A stretch of DNA of 64,000 nucleotides from Macrotis lagotis (Eukaryota; Chordata; Mammalia; Peramelemorphia; Peramelidae), in contig NC_133658.1 in NCBI RefSeq assembly GCF_037893015.1, positions 17,170,268-17,234,267 on the forward strand, given 5' to 3'. The notes below the pieces were generated by a model that did not search any database, was not told where the DNA came from, and saw nothing but the letters and a program-made list of their open reading frames with translations. Shown here one piece after another: positions 11,440 to 21,876 of this stretch; within the stretch, counting starts at the first letter, position 1, and each line of letters begins with the position of its first letter. Both the position numbers and the translations under genes were made by a program.

Positions 11440-11800
11440 CAACATTTACTAAGAATAAGTAATTCTATTTGAAGCAATGTATTGTAAGAAAAATTGATTA
11501 GATAAAATTCCTGCATTCATGGGGTTGCTGACTAGGAGAAATAATTAGCCACCCACACAAATCACTGCAAAACAACCAAAACCAAAAGGAAATGTCAAAA
11601 GAGAAACTCAGATAAAGTCTATTAGGAGGAAGAGCTTACTTCTGCCTGGTGTCACTGGAAAAGGAAGGCTTCAGGGAGGAAAGACATTTATATTGGTTCT
11701 TGGAGGATCAGTCAGTCCTTGCTCTCAAGGAATTTGTAATCTAATGGGACAAACAGTTGTTTCAAAAAGTTGAAATGCTGACAGAGGTGAAGAGAAAGAA
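11440..11800 (-). mobile_element. L2 fragments
   Basis: 'ctgcattcatggggttgctg' and, again, 'tgctctcaaggaatttgtaa' are both the L2 'cctgccctcaaggagcttacaatct' block in antisense. Two partly overlapping copies are therefore likely. 'ggaaggcttcagggaggaaa' fits the adjoining L2 part. Confidence 0.6.
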
Positions 11801-11890
11801 AAGGGGAACTGCTAATTTAGCTTATAGGTTCCCAAGCTGTGGCCCTGTGCTGAAGGAAGGTCTCCTGAGACCTTTTCAGGGGGTCCAAGG

Positions 11891-12193
11891 GGACAGCTAG
11901 GTGATGCAGTGGATGGAGTACTGGTCTTGGAGTCAGGAGAATGGGAGTTCAAATTTAGACATCTGATACTTCCTAGATGTGTGACCCTGGGCAAGTCACT
12001 TAACCCTGACTGCCTTTCATTCAGTGCCATCTCCAGTCATCCTGATTATCTGGCCATTGGAGCCAGACAGCTCAGGAGGAGGAAAGTGAGACTGGTGATT
12101 TAGCACAGCAACCGCTCACTCAAATCTAATTCATGCGCTTGTCAAGATGAAATGGCGCAAATCATTATCATCATCACCACCATCATCATCATT
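11891..12193 (+). mobile_element. MAR1b-type SINE with TSD
   Basis: Head 'ggacagctaggtgatgcagt', body 'ccctgggcaagtcacttaac', then the MAR1b 3' half 'atctggccattggagccaga' and 'cactcaaatctaattcatgc', ending in (ATC)n. A 15-bp TSD, 'tcagggggtccaagg', lies at 11876-11890 and, with one mismatch, at 12194-12208. Confidence 0.9.
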
Positions 12194-12319
12194 TCAGGAG
12201 GTCCAAGGAGTCAAAACTATTTTGACAATATTAATAAGACCTTATATTCTAATATGGTAAATATCACTAACTATAATCCACATAAACAAAAACTCTTTGG
12301 AGGTTCACAATACTTTTTT

Positions 12320-12467
12320 TTTCCAGGTTTTTGCAAGGCAATGGGGCTAAGTGTCTTGCCCAAGGCCACACAGCTAGGTCATTATTAAGTGTCTGAGGCT
12401 GGATTTGAACTCAGGTACTCCTGACTCTAGAGCAGGTGCTCTGTCCACTGCACCACCTAATGGCCCC
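12320..12467 (-). mobile_element. WSINE1-type SINE with TSD
   Basis: Full-length minus-strand copy. The TSD 'tcacaatacttttt' lies at 12305-12318 and, with one mismatch, at 12468-12481, inside the hAT element. Confidence 0.95.
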
Positions 12468-12559
12468 TCACAATATTTTTTAAGAAAACAAAGGAGTCCT
12501 GAGACCCAAAAGCTTGAGAATTAATGGTTTAGGTAAAAGGAAGAGTTTCATCAAGGTCC

Positions 12560-13015
12560 AAGAAACAGAGAGTAATCCACTTTGGTCTGAATGTCGAATT
12601 CCCTTCCATAAGGACTCCTAGAAAGAATCCCTTTAAGGGAGGAATAGGTAGATAAAATAGATTAGGGACACATTTTGATAGCTTCGAATGTCACGTTAAG
12701 AAATTAACCATTATTCAATGGACTCTAGGAGACTCATTTAAAGATTTTGGAGTAGAGGAGGAACATGAACAAGAGTCCTGAAATTAGACCAAAAGTTCTT
12801 AGTCTTTTCTTGTCCTTCCATCCCTAGTCTTTAAACAAAGTAAGGAAACAGATAGAAAATACTGAATAAATGTTATTTGGCTTATTAACTTAGGTAAAAA
12901 TGTCCCAGGTGGATGCAGGGGAAAAGCGGAGTCAGAGTTGGGGGCGATTGTAAGAGTCCAGGGAAGGGATTTTGAGGCCTACAATTAGAATGGGAGCAGT
13001 AGTACTAGAAAGATA
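12560..13015 (-). mobile_element. Probable old L2 interior
   Basis: 'tggactctaggagactcatt' and 'agaggaggaacatgaacaag' follow the antisense L2 order ('aatggggagccattgaaggt ... ggagtgacatgatc'). It is weakly conserved. Confidence 0.4.
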
Positions 13016-13440
13016 CCAACAGATTCAAGAACCCTTATAAAGGAAATGGGGAGAGCTTTGAGGTTTTGGGCTGACCAGAATATAGAGCCAAAAAGAGGTC
13101 CTTTTAATGTGGTTGTGGATACAAACATATCTATGTATGACCATCTGCCAACTGCCATAACAACCATAAAAAAGTTCCCTCTCCGTGCTGTGTTCTGGTC
13201 TGTATAAAACCACAAAGGTCTCTCCACTTCCTTTACAACATTTCTCCAATTTGTTGGTGCCACTCTCTGACTTGCTGGCACCACTGCCCCCATTCTAGTT
13301 CCAGGACTCAAAACCCCTTCCCCTCTCCCTGACTTATTTCTTTGATTTTTGGATTCCCCATTCCATCCATATGGTAGATATGTGTGTATGTATGTACATG
13401 AATTTATGGATGTATGCCTATATGAATGTATTTATGGATA
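13016..13440. other. Unclassified DNA with a TATG-rich end
   Basis: No gene was recognised; the minus reading frame at 12985-13311 resembles no family I know. A degenerate (TATG)n tract lies at about 13378-13440. Confidence 0.5.
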
Positions 13441-13442
13441 TG

Positions 13443-13683
13443 TTATTGATGTTCAGTCATGTGTATTTCTTTATGATCCCTTTTGGAGTTTTATCTTGGC
13501 AAAGACACTAGAGTAGTTTTGTAGTTTCTTCAGTTCATTTTGCAGATGAGGGAACTGAAGTCAATAGGGAGAAATGTCTTGCCTAGGATGATACAGTGAG
13601 TAAGTGTCTCAGGCCAGATTTGAACTCATGAAAATGAATCTTCCTGATTCTAGGCTGGGCACTGCAGTGCCATCCATCTTCCT
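13443..13683 (-). mobile_element. MAR1-type SINE
   Basis: 'tgatgttcagtcatgtgtat', 'ttttggagttttatcttggc', 'tgcagatgagggaactgaag' and 'cagatttgaactcatgaa' mark a diverged minus-strand MAR1. Confidence 0.8.
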
Positions 13684-13689
13684 CCAAAA

Positions 13690-13845
13690 GAATAATTTTA
13701 GTTCAACTCCTATCTTTGACTTTTACTACCTGTAAAATTGGGTGTCACTTAACTGACTCCATTGGGACTCATGCTCTTCTGTAAAATTAGGGGGTTGGAT
13801 TAGATGATCCCTGAAATCCCTTCCAGATATGGATCTATGATGCTA
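13690..13845 (+). mobile_element. MIR-type 3' fragment
   Basis: 'gggggttggattagatgatc' and 'cccttccagatatggatcta' are typical of the 3' part of MIR-like SINEs. Confidence 0.55.
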
Positions 13846-14600
13846 ATCGTGACCTGGTAGGGTAGAGAGCAATTATCTTGGGTTTTTTTTTTTGTTGGTG
13901 TTATTTGCATGAGAATCAAATGGGATCTTTGGAGGAAAAGGGTTTTTAAAGCCTTACCCTACACATAGTTCCCATTGATCTCCTTCTTTTAGGGAATCAG
14001 CAGAAGTCCTTAAAATGGATTTTCAAGGGCACAGGATCACAAATAGCAAATATAAGAAGTTTTCCAACCTTAAGTCAGTTAATTGTCTGGAATCTGGACT
14101 TTGAATCAACATTAAACAAAATCAGGCAAAATAATAAGATTCATCTTACCACGAGGACAATCTGAATGACTTTTGCTCAGTCTCTTTAGTCAGAAGTGGT
14201 GACTCCAAGATTCAACTATTGATTAAAGGGAGCATTCCTCCCATTCTGGGAAATTGCTTTCTGGCCACTGTTCATAGTAGAGTGAATCAAATACCTAAAA
14301 GAGAGTCCCCAAGATCAGGGGCTACAGGTGGCTTATGGCTACAGGTGATTATGAAACTAAGAGACAACCAGATACATGGGAGAAGAGATGTCCCCATCAG
14401 AACACAAATGCAATATTCATCCAAGAGCATCAGAAAAAAAGAGTACTTGGTACTCTTTGCTGTCTCTTCTGAATTTCTGATTGCCAGAAGGAACTGAGAA
14501 TCAATGCAATTCTGACTTTGGAACCATCTTTCTCAATGAGCCCTTAGTTCATTCCAGCTTGGGGAGAAAATAGACTTTTTAATTGCTTCCACTTTGAATC
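13846..14600. other. Unclassified DNA
   Basis: A 92-codon frame (14219-14497 plus) is present but shows no recognisable domain, and chance is sufficient to explain it. No repeat was recognised. Confidence 0.45.
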
Positions 14601-14611
14601 AAGAATAAATC

Positions 14612-14815
14612 TAAGGGGGACTTCTTAACCTTCTGTCTGTGAAATTTGTTTATGTAGAAAGAGAACAAGTGCTGTCGTTCAATATAATTTGAGCTTTTTT
14701 TTTTGTTGTCATCTTAAGGATTTTTAAAATGTATAAATTCTGAGAAGGGGTCTTTAGACTTCACCTTGACTGCCCAAGGGGACCATGACACCCAAAAAGT
14801 TAAGACCCCCTGATG
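14612..14815. mobile_element. DNA transposon, 'ttcttaacc' family
   Basis: Ends 'gggggacttcttaacc' and 'agttaagaccccctgatg' are inverted. The internal 'attctgagaaggggtcttta' and 'ggggaccatgacaccc' match the family also found at 1805-2225. Confidence 0.75.
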
Positions 14816-15478
14816 AATCTAAAGAATCCTTCAAAAATGTGATATTTAAAAAGTTCGAGTTAGAATTCCTGTGTAATTAATCATTTAATTAATGGTGGCT
14901 AATGAGTAATTAATCAAAGGATGGCTATTTTTTTTGTCTCTGTTCAATGAAAGATGAAACGTAACAAGTCTCATTGGTTGAAGTGCCCTTGGAACAGCTA
15001 GCGTTTCTGACAGTTGGCAATCAATTCTGACTGGTTAACGATGAATGGGATTATGAATACTATAATGAAAAGTGGGTTTATTCTAATGATAATCCAGGGC
15101 CTTGATTCTGATCACTCAGTCCTAGACACAGAGACTTATTTTACCCCAGACCACCCCAGTCTAGGGCAAACTAGATGAAGAGGTGAATCCATTCCCACTC
15201 AAACGTGTCTGACTAAAACACAATGAACCTGAATTCACTCCTCCACCTAGGTTAAAACTTCTTTACCTTTTGATCAGATCCAAGTTTTCCCAGTAGGCTA
15301 AGTTTTGCCCAAGGTTTCATCTGATTATTGGCCATGCACTTCAAAGGCCGGCTGAATAATTTACAGGGGTTGATTTCTGAATGAGGAAATGGAAAAGGGA
15401 AAAAAATCTCAGTCCTAATTTTATAATTGATTATTAATATAAGAGAATAATAATAATTTTTCTCAAAAGAAAATCAAG
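14816..15478. other. Unclassified DNA
   Basis: No gene or repeat was recognised. Confidence 0.45.
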
Positions 15479-15633
15479 AGGCAGTTAGGTGGTACAGTGG
15501 ATAGGGCACTGGCCCTGGAGTCAGGAGTACCTGAGTTCCAATTATGACCTCAGACACTTAACAATACTTAGCTGTGTGGCCTTGGGCAAGTCACTTAACC
15601 CCATTACCTTGCAAAAACCTTAAAAAAAGAAAG
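15479..15633 (+). mobile_element. WSINE1-type SINE with TSD
   Basis: Full-length plus-strand copy. A perfect 14-bp TSD, 'aaaagaaaatcaag', lies at 15465-15478 and 15634-15647. Confidence 0.95.
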
Positions 15634-15664
15634 AAAAGAAAATCAAGATCCCTTTAAAAATAAA

Positions 15665-16125
15665 AGCATCTCTCAGGTCTGAGCCTTTGCTTGGACTATC
15701 CCTTATACCTGAAATGCATTTTGTCATCTCTATATTTCAGAATCCTGTATATTTCAGGTGATACCTTCTCTGTGACAGACAGGGGAAAAGTGACCGACCT
15801 AGGGTCACACCACTAGTAAGTGTCTGAGGCCAGATTTGAACTAAGGAAGCTGAGTCTTCTTGAGTTTAGCATCAGTACTTTATGCATTTTGGTACCCCAA
15901 CTTTTCTGTAAAGCTTTGTTTAATCCTCCCAGTTATAAGTGTTTTCCTCTCTTTTCCAAATTAGCTTGTGCTATATGTTACCGTATAAATGCTGCATCCA
16001 TCAATGGAATGTAAACTTCTTCAGGGCAGGGACTCTTTCATTCTTGTCTTTGTGTCTCTAACCTTATGGATTGTGCTTGGCATGTAGCAGGTGCCTAATT
16101 AATGTTCATTGAGATGACTGAATTG
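15665..16125 (+). mobile_element. L2 3' end with SINE fragment inside
   Basis: 'gagcctttgcttggactatc', 'ggaatgtaaacttcttcagg' and 'gcttggcatgtagcaggtgc' trace the L2 3' end. Between them, 15780-15895 holds a minus-strand MIR/MAR fragment ('aagtgtctgaggccagattt'). Confidence 0.75.
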
Positions 16126-16720
16126 TGGATTTAAGGTAACAGTAAAGAGAACCCATTTCATCCCAAGGAGAAAGCAAATTCTTCCAAATTTGCCTTTGGT
16201 TTTCAGTCACTGCCCAAACTTCAAAGTAGGTGTTATTTGGAGTTTTAATTGTCACTGTCATTAGTAATCTTGGGGATATCACCGAACTAGTAGGTTTTGG
16301 GAAAGGAGAAGAGACTAGATCCTCCTTTAGAAATCACAGTTCAAAAGAGTGAAGATGCCTCAATGATTTTCCTTTATTCTTTTCTTCTGGATTACATATG
16401 CTTATGAATAGTTAAAAGACTTCCATATCTTTAACTTTCTCCTAAATAAATCAATATACAGAGGTTTGATCAATTATTGCCTTAAATGCACCAATGAATT
16501 GGCTGTAGGCCCTTGGAAAGGGGTCACGAGTTTGAAGGGTGCTGCAGAACCCACAGTGAATTCCAATTTGTGATAGTCTTCCTCAAGTAGCTACATTTAT
16601 TCCCATTTTATAGACAGGAAATTTTAGAAACATAGAGATTAAATTTTTTTAAAAGAAATTATTAATATATATATATATATATTTTAAGTACAATAAATAA
16701 TTCCCAGCTAGTGAAATAGC
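16126..16720. other. Unclassified DNA with (TA)n
   Basis: No gene was recognised; a (TA)n run lies at about 16664-16682. Confidence 0.5.
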
Positions 16721-16721
16721 A

Positions 16722-16862
16722 CAGTATGGTGGAAAGAACCTGGTTTCAAATCCTAACTCTGCCACTTACCCTCTGGATGACATTTTAACAAGTCATAGTG
16801 GGGTTGGACAAAATGACTTCTGAGGTTCTTTCCTCTTCTAAATATGATCCTCAGATACATAC
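16722..16862 (+). mobile_element. MIR SINE
   Basis: 'acagtatggtggaaagaacc', 'tctgccacttaccctctgga' and 'caaaatgacttctgaggttc' give a MIR with its tRNA head. Confidence 0.75.
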
Positions 16863-17073
16863 CTTTACAAATCCCTTTATATTTAGACCAAAGTGAGATA
16901 AATGTAAAATACTTTACAACCCTCAAATCCATATATGTATATATATAAAAATTTTTCTATCTATATCTATCTAGCTATATGTTGGCTATCATTAGTAGAT
17001 AGAGTTAGAATTATTTGGTTTATTTTATTAGATAAGATGATTATTTTTAGATATGTTTAATGTTCTACATACC

Positions 17074-17495
17074 ACAAACTCCTCAACTTGCCTTTTAAGG
17101 CCCCTTACAACTTGGCTCAAGTGGAGTTTTCTAAGCTTATTTCATATTGATCCCTTTCACACAGACTGCATTTTTGTCAAATTGATTTATGGACTTTTCT
17201 CATGGCCTTGGTATTCTCCCTGCCTTTGCAGAAACTGTCACCCATACCTAAAAGACACTCCTTCCTTATGTCTACCTCTAGGAATCCCTCCAAGGATCAA
17301 CTCACATGCTACTTCCTGTGGGGAGCCTTGAATAATGTACCTAATTTGTTAAGACTCTCTCTCCTCATATTGGCTTGTATTTGCTTAGCTGTGTATATTT
17401 TGTATTCTCTAGGAGAATATAAACTTCATGAGGACAGCAACTTTTTCATTTACAACAAAGCCCAGTGCCTTATCCATAGCGGCTGTTAAATTTAT
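17074..17495 (+). mobile_element. L2 3' end
   Basis: 'ttacaacttggctcaagtgg', 'atcaactcacatgctacttc', 'ggagaatataaacttcatga' and 'aaagcccagtgccttatcca' run in L2 order. The overlapping open frames at 17053-17331 and 17202-17489 are L2 sequence, not a host gene. Confidence 0.8.
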
Positions 17496-18720
17496 GGCTG
17501 CCAAGTTGCATTGAAAATAATATGAAAATATAATCTTGCCTTTGTAGAAAGTGATGATTATTCTACATCTGGGATGGTTAATATTTCTCAAACTCATTGG
17601 GTTGTGGAACACTTTTGGATTTGAAATATATGAACAGAGTCTCTAAATGCTAATCTAGGGATTTGGGGGACATGGCACAGCTTGGGCCACAGGTGGGTTA
17701 GGAAAACCAGAATCAAAATAGAGAAAGTGAAGCTTATTTAGCCATTGGAAGTTTATGGCATCTATTTTGATGACCCTATAATTTCAATTTAATATTTTAG
17801 TGGAAGAATGAAACTAGAAGGGCATCAAATAGATAAAAGATGGGAAAGATTTGCAAAGATTTTTTTAAAATTATAAATTCTTTTCATCATCCAGGGGAAT
17901 ATATCCATTACATAGGGACTCTGGCATCCTAGCCCCAGACGTGCTTCTAGAGGAGGGAGAAATGGTACTGAAAGGAACAAGGAAGGGAATGGTAACTAGC
18001 TCAGACAATGCTAGAGGTGATCCATTTGGGGGCATTGAGGGAGTAAATCTTAAGTAACCCGAAGAAGGGAAGATATCAAATGCAAGGGGGCAAAACTCTC
18101 TAACCTTATTCATACTGAAAACCGGGCACCAGGACAACATTAGCAGCTGTAAACTGATACCGCGACTTCCCTGGCTATACACCAGTTTTAGGAGATATGA
18201 ATCGAGAGGGTCCAGGACAAGATTATGTGTAGAGGAAAGAGAAGACTTTTGTAAGTAATACTTCCGCAGACCACATTGCTATCATCATACAATTAAATGA
18301 AGGATGCAGTGATTACATGATCCCACCGAGTTTATTGTTTGGTGATGGTAAGTAAAGCAAAATGGTGCCTTAAATGCAGGAAGAAGTCTTTTCAAGGTCC
18401 CTAACATCTATCCATCCAGCCATCTATTCAAAATAGTCAATATCATTGAAAGACATAATATTGAAGATAATCTCATTCAACAATTCTCTAATCAAAGCCT
18501 CAGGAATATGACTGATAACAGGAAAATGTCTGCTTGACAGGGTGTTTGCAATTGGCATTGAGAAGGTCTAGTGACTTGTTCAAGTTAAAGAGTAATTCCC
18601 GGTGTATGACAATGTCATCTAGATGATGGTCCTGGTTGTAACACTGCTTGCATTATGGTTGATTGTTGAACATCCTCCTAAAAGAGATCTGTAACCACTC
18701 AAAAAAATTTGACTAATCTT
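17496..18720. other. Unclassified DNA with a protein-like patch
   Basis: Around 17880-18240 the sequence is less AT-rich than its neighbours. Open frames occur on both strands, with 103 codons on minus (17871-18182). The plus strand has a short stretch rich in charged and glycine residues ('DVLLEEGEMVLKGTRKG'). I do not recognise either as a known protein, and the plus frame is interrupted. A decayed retrocopy or exon is possible, chance is also possible. Confidence 0.35.
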
Positions 18721-18724
18721 TGTA

Positions 18725-18840
18725 ATAATAACAAAATATTACAATATATATTATAAGTTATATATTATTACATATTATATATAATCATTATATATTATAA
18801 TATAGTAAATATTATAATAATTCAATCAACAACAATAATA
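18725..18840. repeat. AT-rich low-complexity tract
   Basis: Alternating 'tatattataa'-type words form several self-complementary segments. Confidence 0.8.
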
Positions 18841-19235
18841 ATGATGATGACTAGAACATACACACACATATACTGCTCTGAAGGACTTCATAAATATATT
18901 TTTTCATTTTTTTAATGATTTAAGGCAATGGGGTTAAATGACTTGCCCAAGGTCACACAACTAGGCAATTATTAAGTGTCTGAGGTCATATTTGAACTCA
19001 GGACCTGACTCCAGGGCTGGTTTTCTATCTACTGTACCACCTAGCTGCCCTATATCATCCTTTTTTCAACAACCCTCTGAAAAAGATGCCATTTTATAAA
19101 TGAGGAAACTGAGACTGAGAGAGGTTAAATGACTTGCTTGGGACAAACAGTTGGAAGTTTCTGAGGTTAGATTTGAACTCGGATTTTCCTGGTTTCAGGT
19201 CTAGTGCTTTGTGGAAATGTGCCACCTAAATGCTA
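18841..19235 (-). mobile_element. THER/MIR-type CORE-SINE, split
   Basis: 'atgatgatgactagaacata' at the left, then after a WSINE1-type insertion 'taaatgaggaaactgagact', 'tagatttgaactcggatttt' and 'aatgtgccacctaaatgct'. Minus strand, diverged. Confidence 0.65.
18905..19050 (-). mobile_element. WSINE1-type SINE
   Basis: 'aaggcaatggggttaaatga', 'aattattaagtgtctgaggt' and head 'taccacctagctgccc' mark a minus-strand copy. Confidence 0.92.
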
Positions 19236-19239
19236 TGTA

Positions 19240-19990
19240 CACTCGAAAAACAAAGTGGATAAAAAATGCTGATTGTTTTGATTGTGACATGCTGTCAGAA
19301 GGACAACTCATAGAGATTGATAGTTGATAGAGATCTATAGCTATAGATACATATTTGGATAGACAATTCATCTTAATGATAAATTGTGCCTAGAATTCAA
19401 TAGGAGAAGGATAGTGAGTTGAATTGCTAAGCTCTTTAAAAAATCCTAAACCACCCAGAAACAGACCAAGTTTAAAAACATGGACATTTAGCTGATGTTT
19501 CAGGATTGTGAGTCATGGAACAGCATATTCTCTGACTAATTAAGGATTAGTATCACCCAAGGGGCAAGGGAGAAGCACAGGGTGTATATGAGCAAGCAGT
19601 AACACATTACAGAGACAGGATTAGGAAAGAAAACCAGTAGGAAATATCATCAAAGAAAGGGATGAACAAAAATGAACAAGAGTAACCAATAATTGTGGGA
19701 TACTCCGTGTACTCTTTTGCTACCCCTGGAATAGTAGAAGAAATGGAGAAAGCCCTCCAGTGATTGGAAATGGGTTAGATCCATTCTCCTTCCCTCCTAC
19801 AAAATTAATTTGTTTTCCCGAAAAGTAACATGGCTGCTCCCAGGACTTGGTAGTACTATCAAAACTTTCCATTCATCTAAGGACATAAAAGTCCCAGCCA
19901 TGTGCTATCTAAGCACTTTGGACTTGGGCAGTGCCTGAAATCACATGAGTGGTCATGCCCTGCCTTAACCTGCTGCTTTTCCATGAGGAA
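19240..19990. other. Unclassified DNA
   Basis: No gene or repeat was recognised. Confidence 0.45.
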
Positions 19991-19999
19991 GGGAAGGAA

Positions 20000-20002
<3 letters not shown>

Positions 20003-20068
<66 letters not shown>

Positions 20069-20080
20069 ATATATATATAT

Positions 20081-20128
<48 letters not shown>
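20003..20128. repeat. Palindromic (TA)n/(TG)n/(CA)n microsatellite
   Basis: About 126 bp of alternating purine-pyrimidine sequence. A 'gtgtgtgtgt' block and an 'acacacacac' block face each other across (TA)n, so the whole tract is close to self-complementary. Open frames over it are artefacts. Confidence 0.95.
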
Positions 20129-20510
20129 TCAAATCTGATATAGATAGATAGATATAGATATCTTAGAGCTCTGGATTCTTGGTATATATCCTTGTTGCAT
20201 TAGAATGCAGGAAGACTCTTTGTTAGCCATTCAGTGATGTAGCAATGCCTCACTCTGCCCTAAAATGAACTTGGATGAAGAGAATGGTAGCTTTAGGTCT
20301 ATCCCTGCTATCTCCCCTCCAGAATATTGGGTGCACCCTTGGTGAAGAAATTAGGAGAGAAGAGTTGTAAAGAATGGGTGGTATTTCTGCATACCGTAAC
20401 TGACTCAAGCTGCTCCCATAGTCATTGTGAGTGTTGGAATGAAGTGGAGGAAGCATCTCTTTGTCTTATCCCAAACCTGAAAGTTCAGGGGTTCCATTTA
20501 GGAAGTCCTA
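20129..20510. other. Unclassified DNA
   Basis: The frames at 20250-20456 minus and 20327-20629 plus show no family resemblance. Confidence 0.45.
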
Positions 20511-20514
20511 AGCT

Positions 20515-20640
20515 GAGAGTTCTTAACTGGAGTCCTCCCAAGAGGTGGGTGGATGAATTTCAAGGAGTTTTAGGAATTTTGATGGGTAAATATGCATCTA
20601 CAATTCAACTTAATTGGTTTCCTTTGTAATCTTATATATT
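20515..20640. mobile_element. DNA transposon fragment, 'ttcttaacc' family
   Basis: 'gagagttcttaactggagtc' and 'ttaattggtttcctttgtaa' match the 5' half of the family; the other end is absent. Confidence 0.6.
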
Positions 20641-20654
20641 ATGTTGGATGATAA

Positions 20655-20760
20655 TGATGATGTTTGTCCATTCTTGAAGACCACGACATCAGGGAGGTGA
20701 TGCCAAGACAAGTAAGTGAATTGGGTTTGAATGAGTGCTAAGTCACATTTAAAAACAAGG
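20655..20760 (-). mobile_element. MAR1b-type SINE 3' half
   Basis: 'ttcttgaagaccacgacatc', 'gaggtgatgccaagacaagt' and 'gaattgggtttgaatgagtg' are the reverse complement of the MAR1b tail. Confidence 0.8.
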
Positions 20761-20876
20761 TTCTAGAAAGTAATCCATTGACTTCCCAAGTTGCCAACCA
20801 GAGGGGACCAGAATATAGACAAGGTAAGTCTTGTCTTGTGACACAATGTTATCAGTTCTGTCAAATGAATGAAGCT

Positions 20877-21010
20877 CTTTTTCAAGAAATATTTATTAAA
20901 TACTCATTCTAGTTCTGGGTTACGCTAGATATTATTCAGGCCCTGATCTTGAGCATGTTACATTATAACTATGGAAAGATGAGATAGACTCAAAGCAAAG
21001 TAACTTAAAA
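20877..21010 (-). mobile_element. L2 3'-end fragment
   Basis: 'agaaatatttattaaatact', then 'ggccctgatcttgagcatgt', corresponds to the antisense L2 tail, strongly diverged. Confidence 0.5.
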
Positions 21011-21421
21011 AAAGAACCAAATTGACGAGGAAGAGGTCATTTTGGGATTGTTTATGAGAACAGAACCCAAATCTGAGATTTAGAAAGAAATTGATTAGGC
21101 CATTTATACAGGGGGGATAGTGTCAGGAAGAAGGGATGCTTCTCTCTCCGTTTTTGTGAGGTTATATTATAAAGAGTCCAGACAAGGGTGTAAGAACTTT
21201 CGTTTGCTCAGATTCACCTGGGCAGTAGTTTCCAAACATAGAGCAGTTTGAGATGTATATTAATCCTTCTCATGAGACAAAGATGTAAGTCCAGAACATT
21301 GAACATGTCAGAACGTTGAAGCATGGAAGTATGTGATAGAAATAGGATAGGAAGGGTCACTGAACCTTTGAAAGAGAGTCAAAGGAATGAAGACTGTATA
21401 AGGGGTGTGCTGGTCTTGCTG

Positions 21422-21785
21422 TTTGTCCTTCATTCTTTTTAAAAAATTTTTTTAAATTAAAGATTGTATTTGAGTTTTGTCCTTCATTCTTGAAGAAGAC
21501 CATGACGTCAAAGAGGTGATGCCATGACAAGCATGTGAATTGAATTTGAGTTGGGTTCTGGGCTAGGTCCCCAGCCTCACTTCCTCCTCTGGAGCCACCT
21601 GGTTCCAGTGGTCAGATACAGATCAGGATGACTACAGATGGCCCTGGATATGAGGCAGTCAGGGTTAAGTGACTTGCCCAAGGTCACACAGCTAGTAAGT
21701 GTCAAGTATCTGAGTCTAGATTTGAACTCAGGTGCCCTGTCACTAAGGTTGGTGTTCTATCCACTGCATCATCTAGCTAGGTGCA
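21422..21785 (-). mobile_element. MAR1b-type SINE with a stub insertion
   Basis: 'cttgaagaagaccatgacgt', 'gaggtgatgccatgacaagc', 'ccagtggtcagatacagatc', 'cagggttaagtgacttgccc' and head 'actgcatcatctagct' give a nearly full-length minus-strand MAR1b. Its 3' end is interrupted by the 38-bp insertion at 21438-21475. Confidence 0.9.
21438..21475 (-). mobile_element. 38-bp L1 3'-terminal stub with 16-bp TSD
   Basis: The insert reads 'tttttaaattaaagattgta' then 'tttgag', resembling the extreme 3' end of the local L1 family (compare 'aattaaagattttatttatt' at 44139). It is bounded by a perfect direct repeat 'tttgtccttcattctt' at 21422-21437 and 21476-21491. It seems that reverse transcription stopped after some 28 nt beyond the A-tail. 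Confidence 0.75.
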
Positions 21786-21876
21786 GACTTATGTGAAATG
21801 GAGATTTTATATATATAAAATAACTAATAACTTCAGAGAATATGTAGTATTCTTGATCTATATTTAGATAATTGAG

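Larger units (their letters stand above)
11823..12526. mobile_element. hAT DNA transposon containing two SINEs
   Basis: Near-inverted ends ('tataggttcccaagct' left; 'agcttgagaattaatg' right) resemble the hAT end 'cagtggttctcaaact'. The internal 'gtcaaaactattttgacaat', 'taaatatcactaactataat' and 'taagaaaacaaaggagtcct' match a mammalian hAT family from memory. A probable 8-bp TSD is 'atttagct' at 11815-11822 and 'gtttaggt' at 12527-12534 (6 of 8 identical). Removing the SINEs at 11891-12193 and 12320-12467 leaves a short non-autonomous element. Confidence 0.7.

Noticed and set aside
17053-17489. Two overlapping plus-strand frames of over 90 codons
   Set aside because: They lie wholly in an L2 3' end.
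19877-20143. Open frames made of I/Y repeats
   Set aside because: Products of the (TA)n/(TG)n microsatellite.
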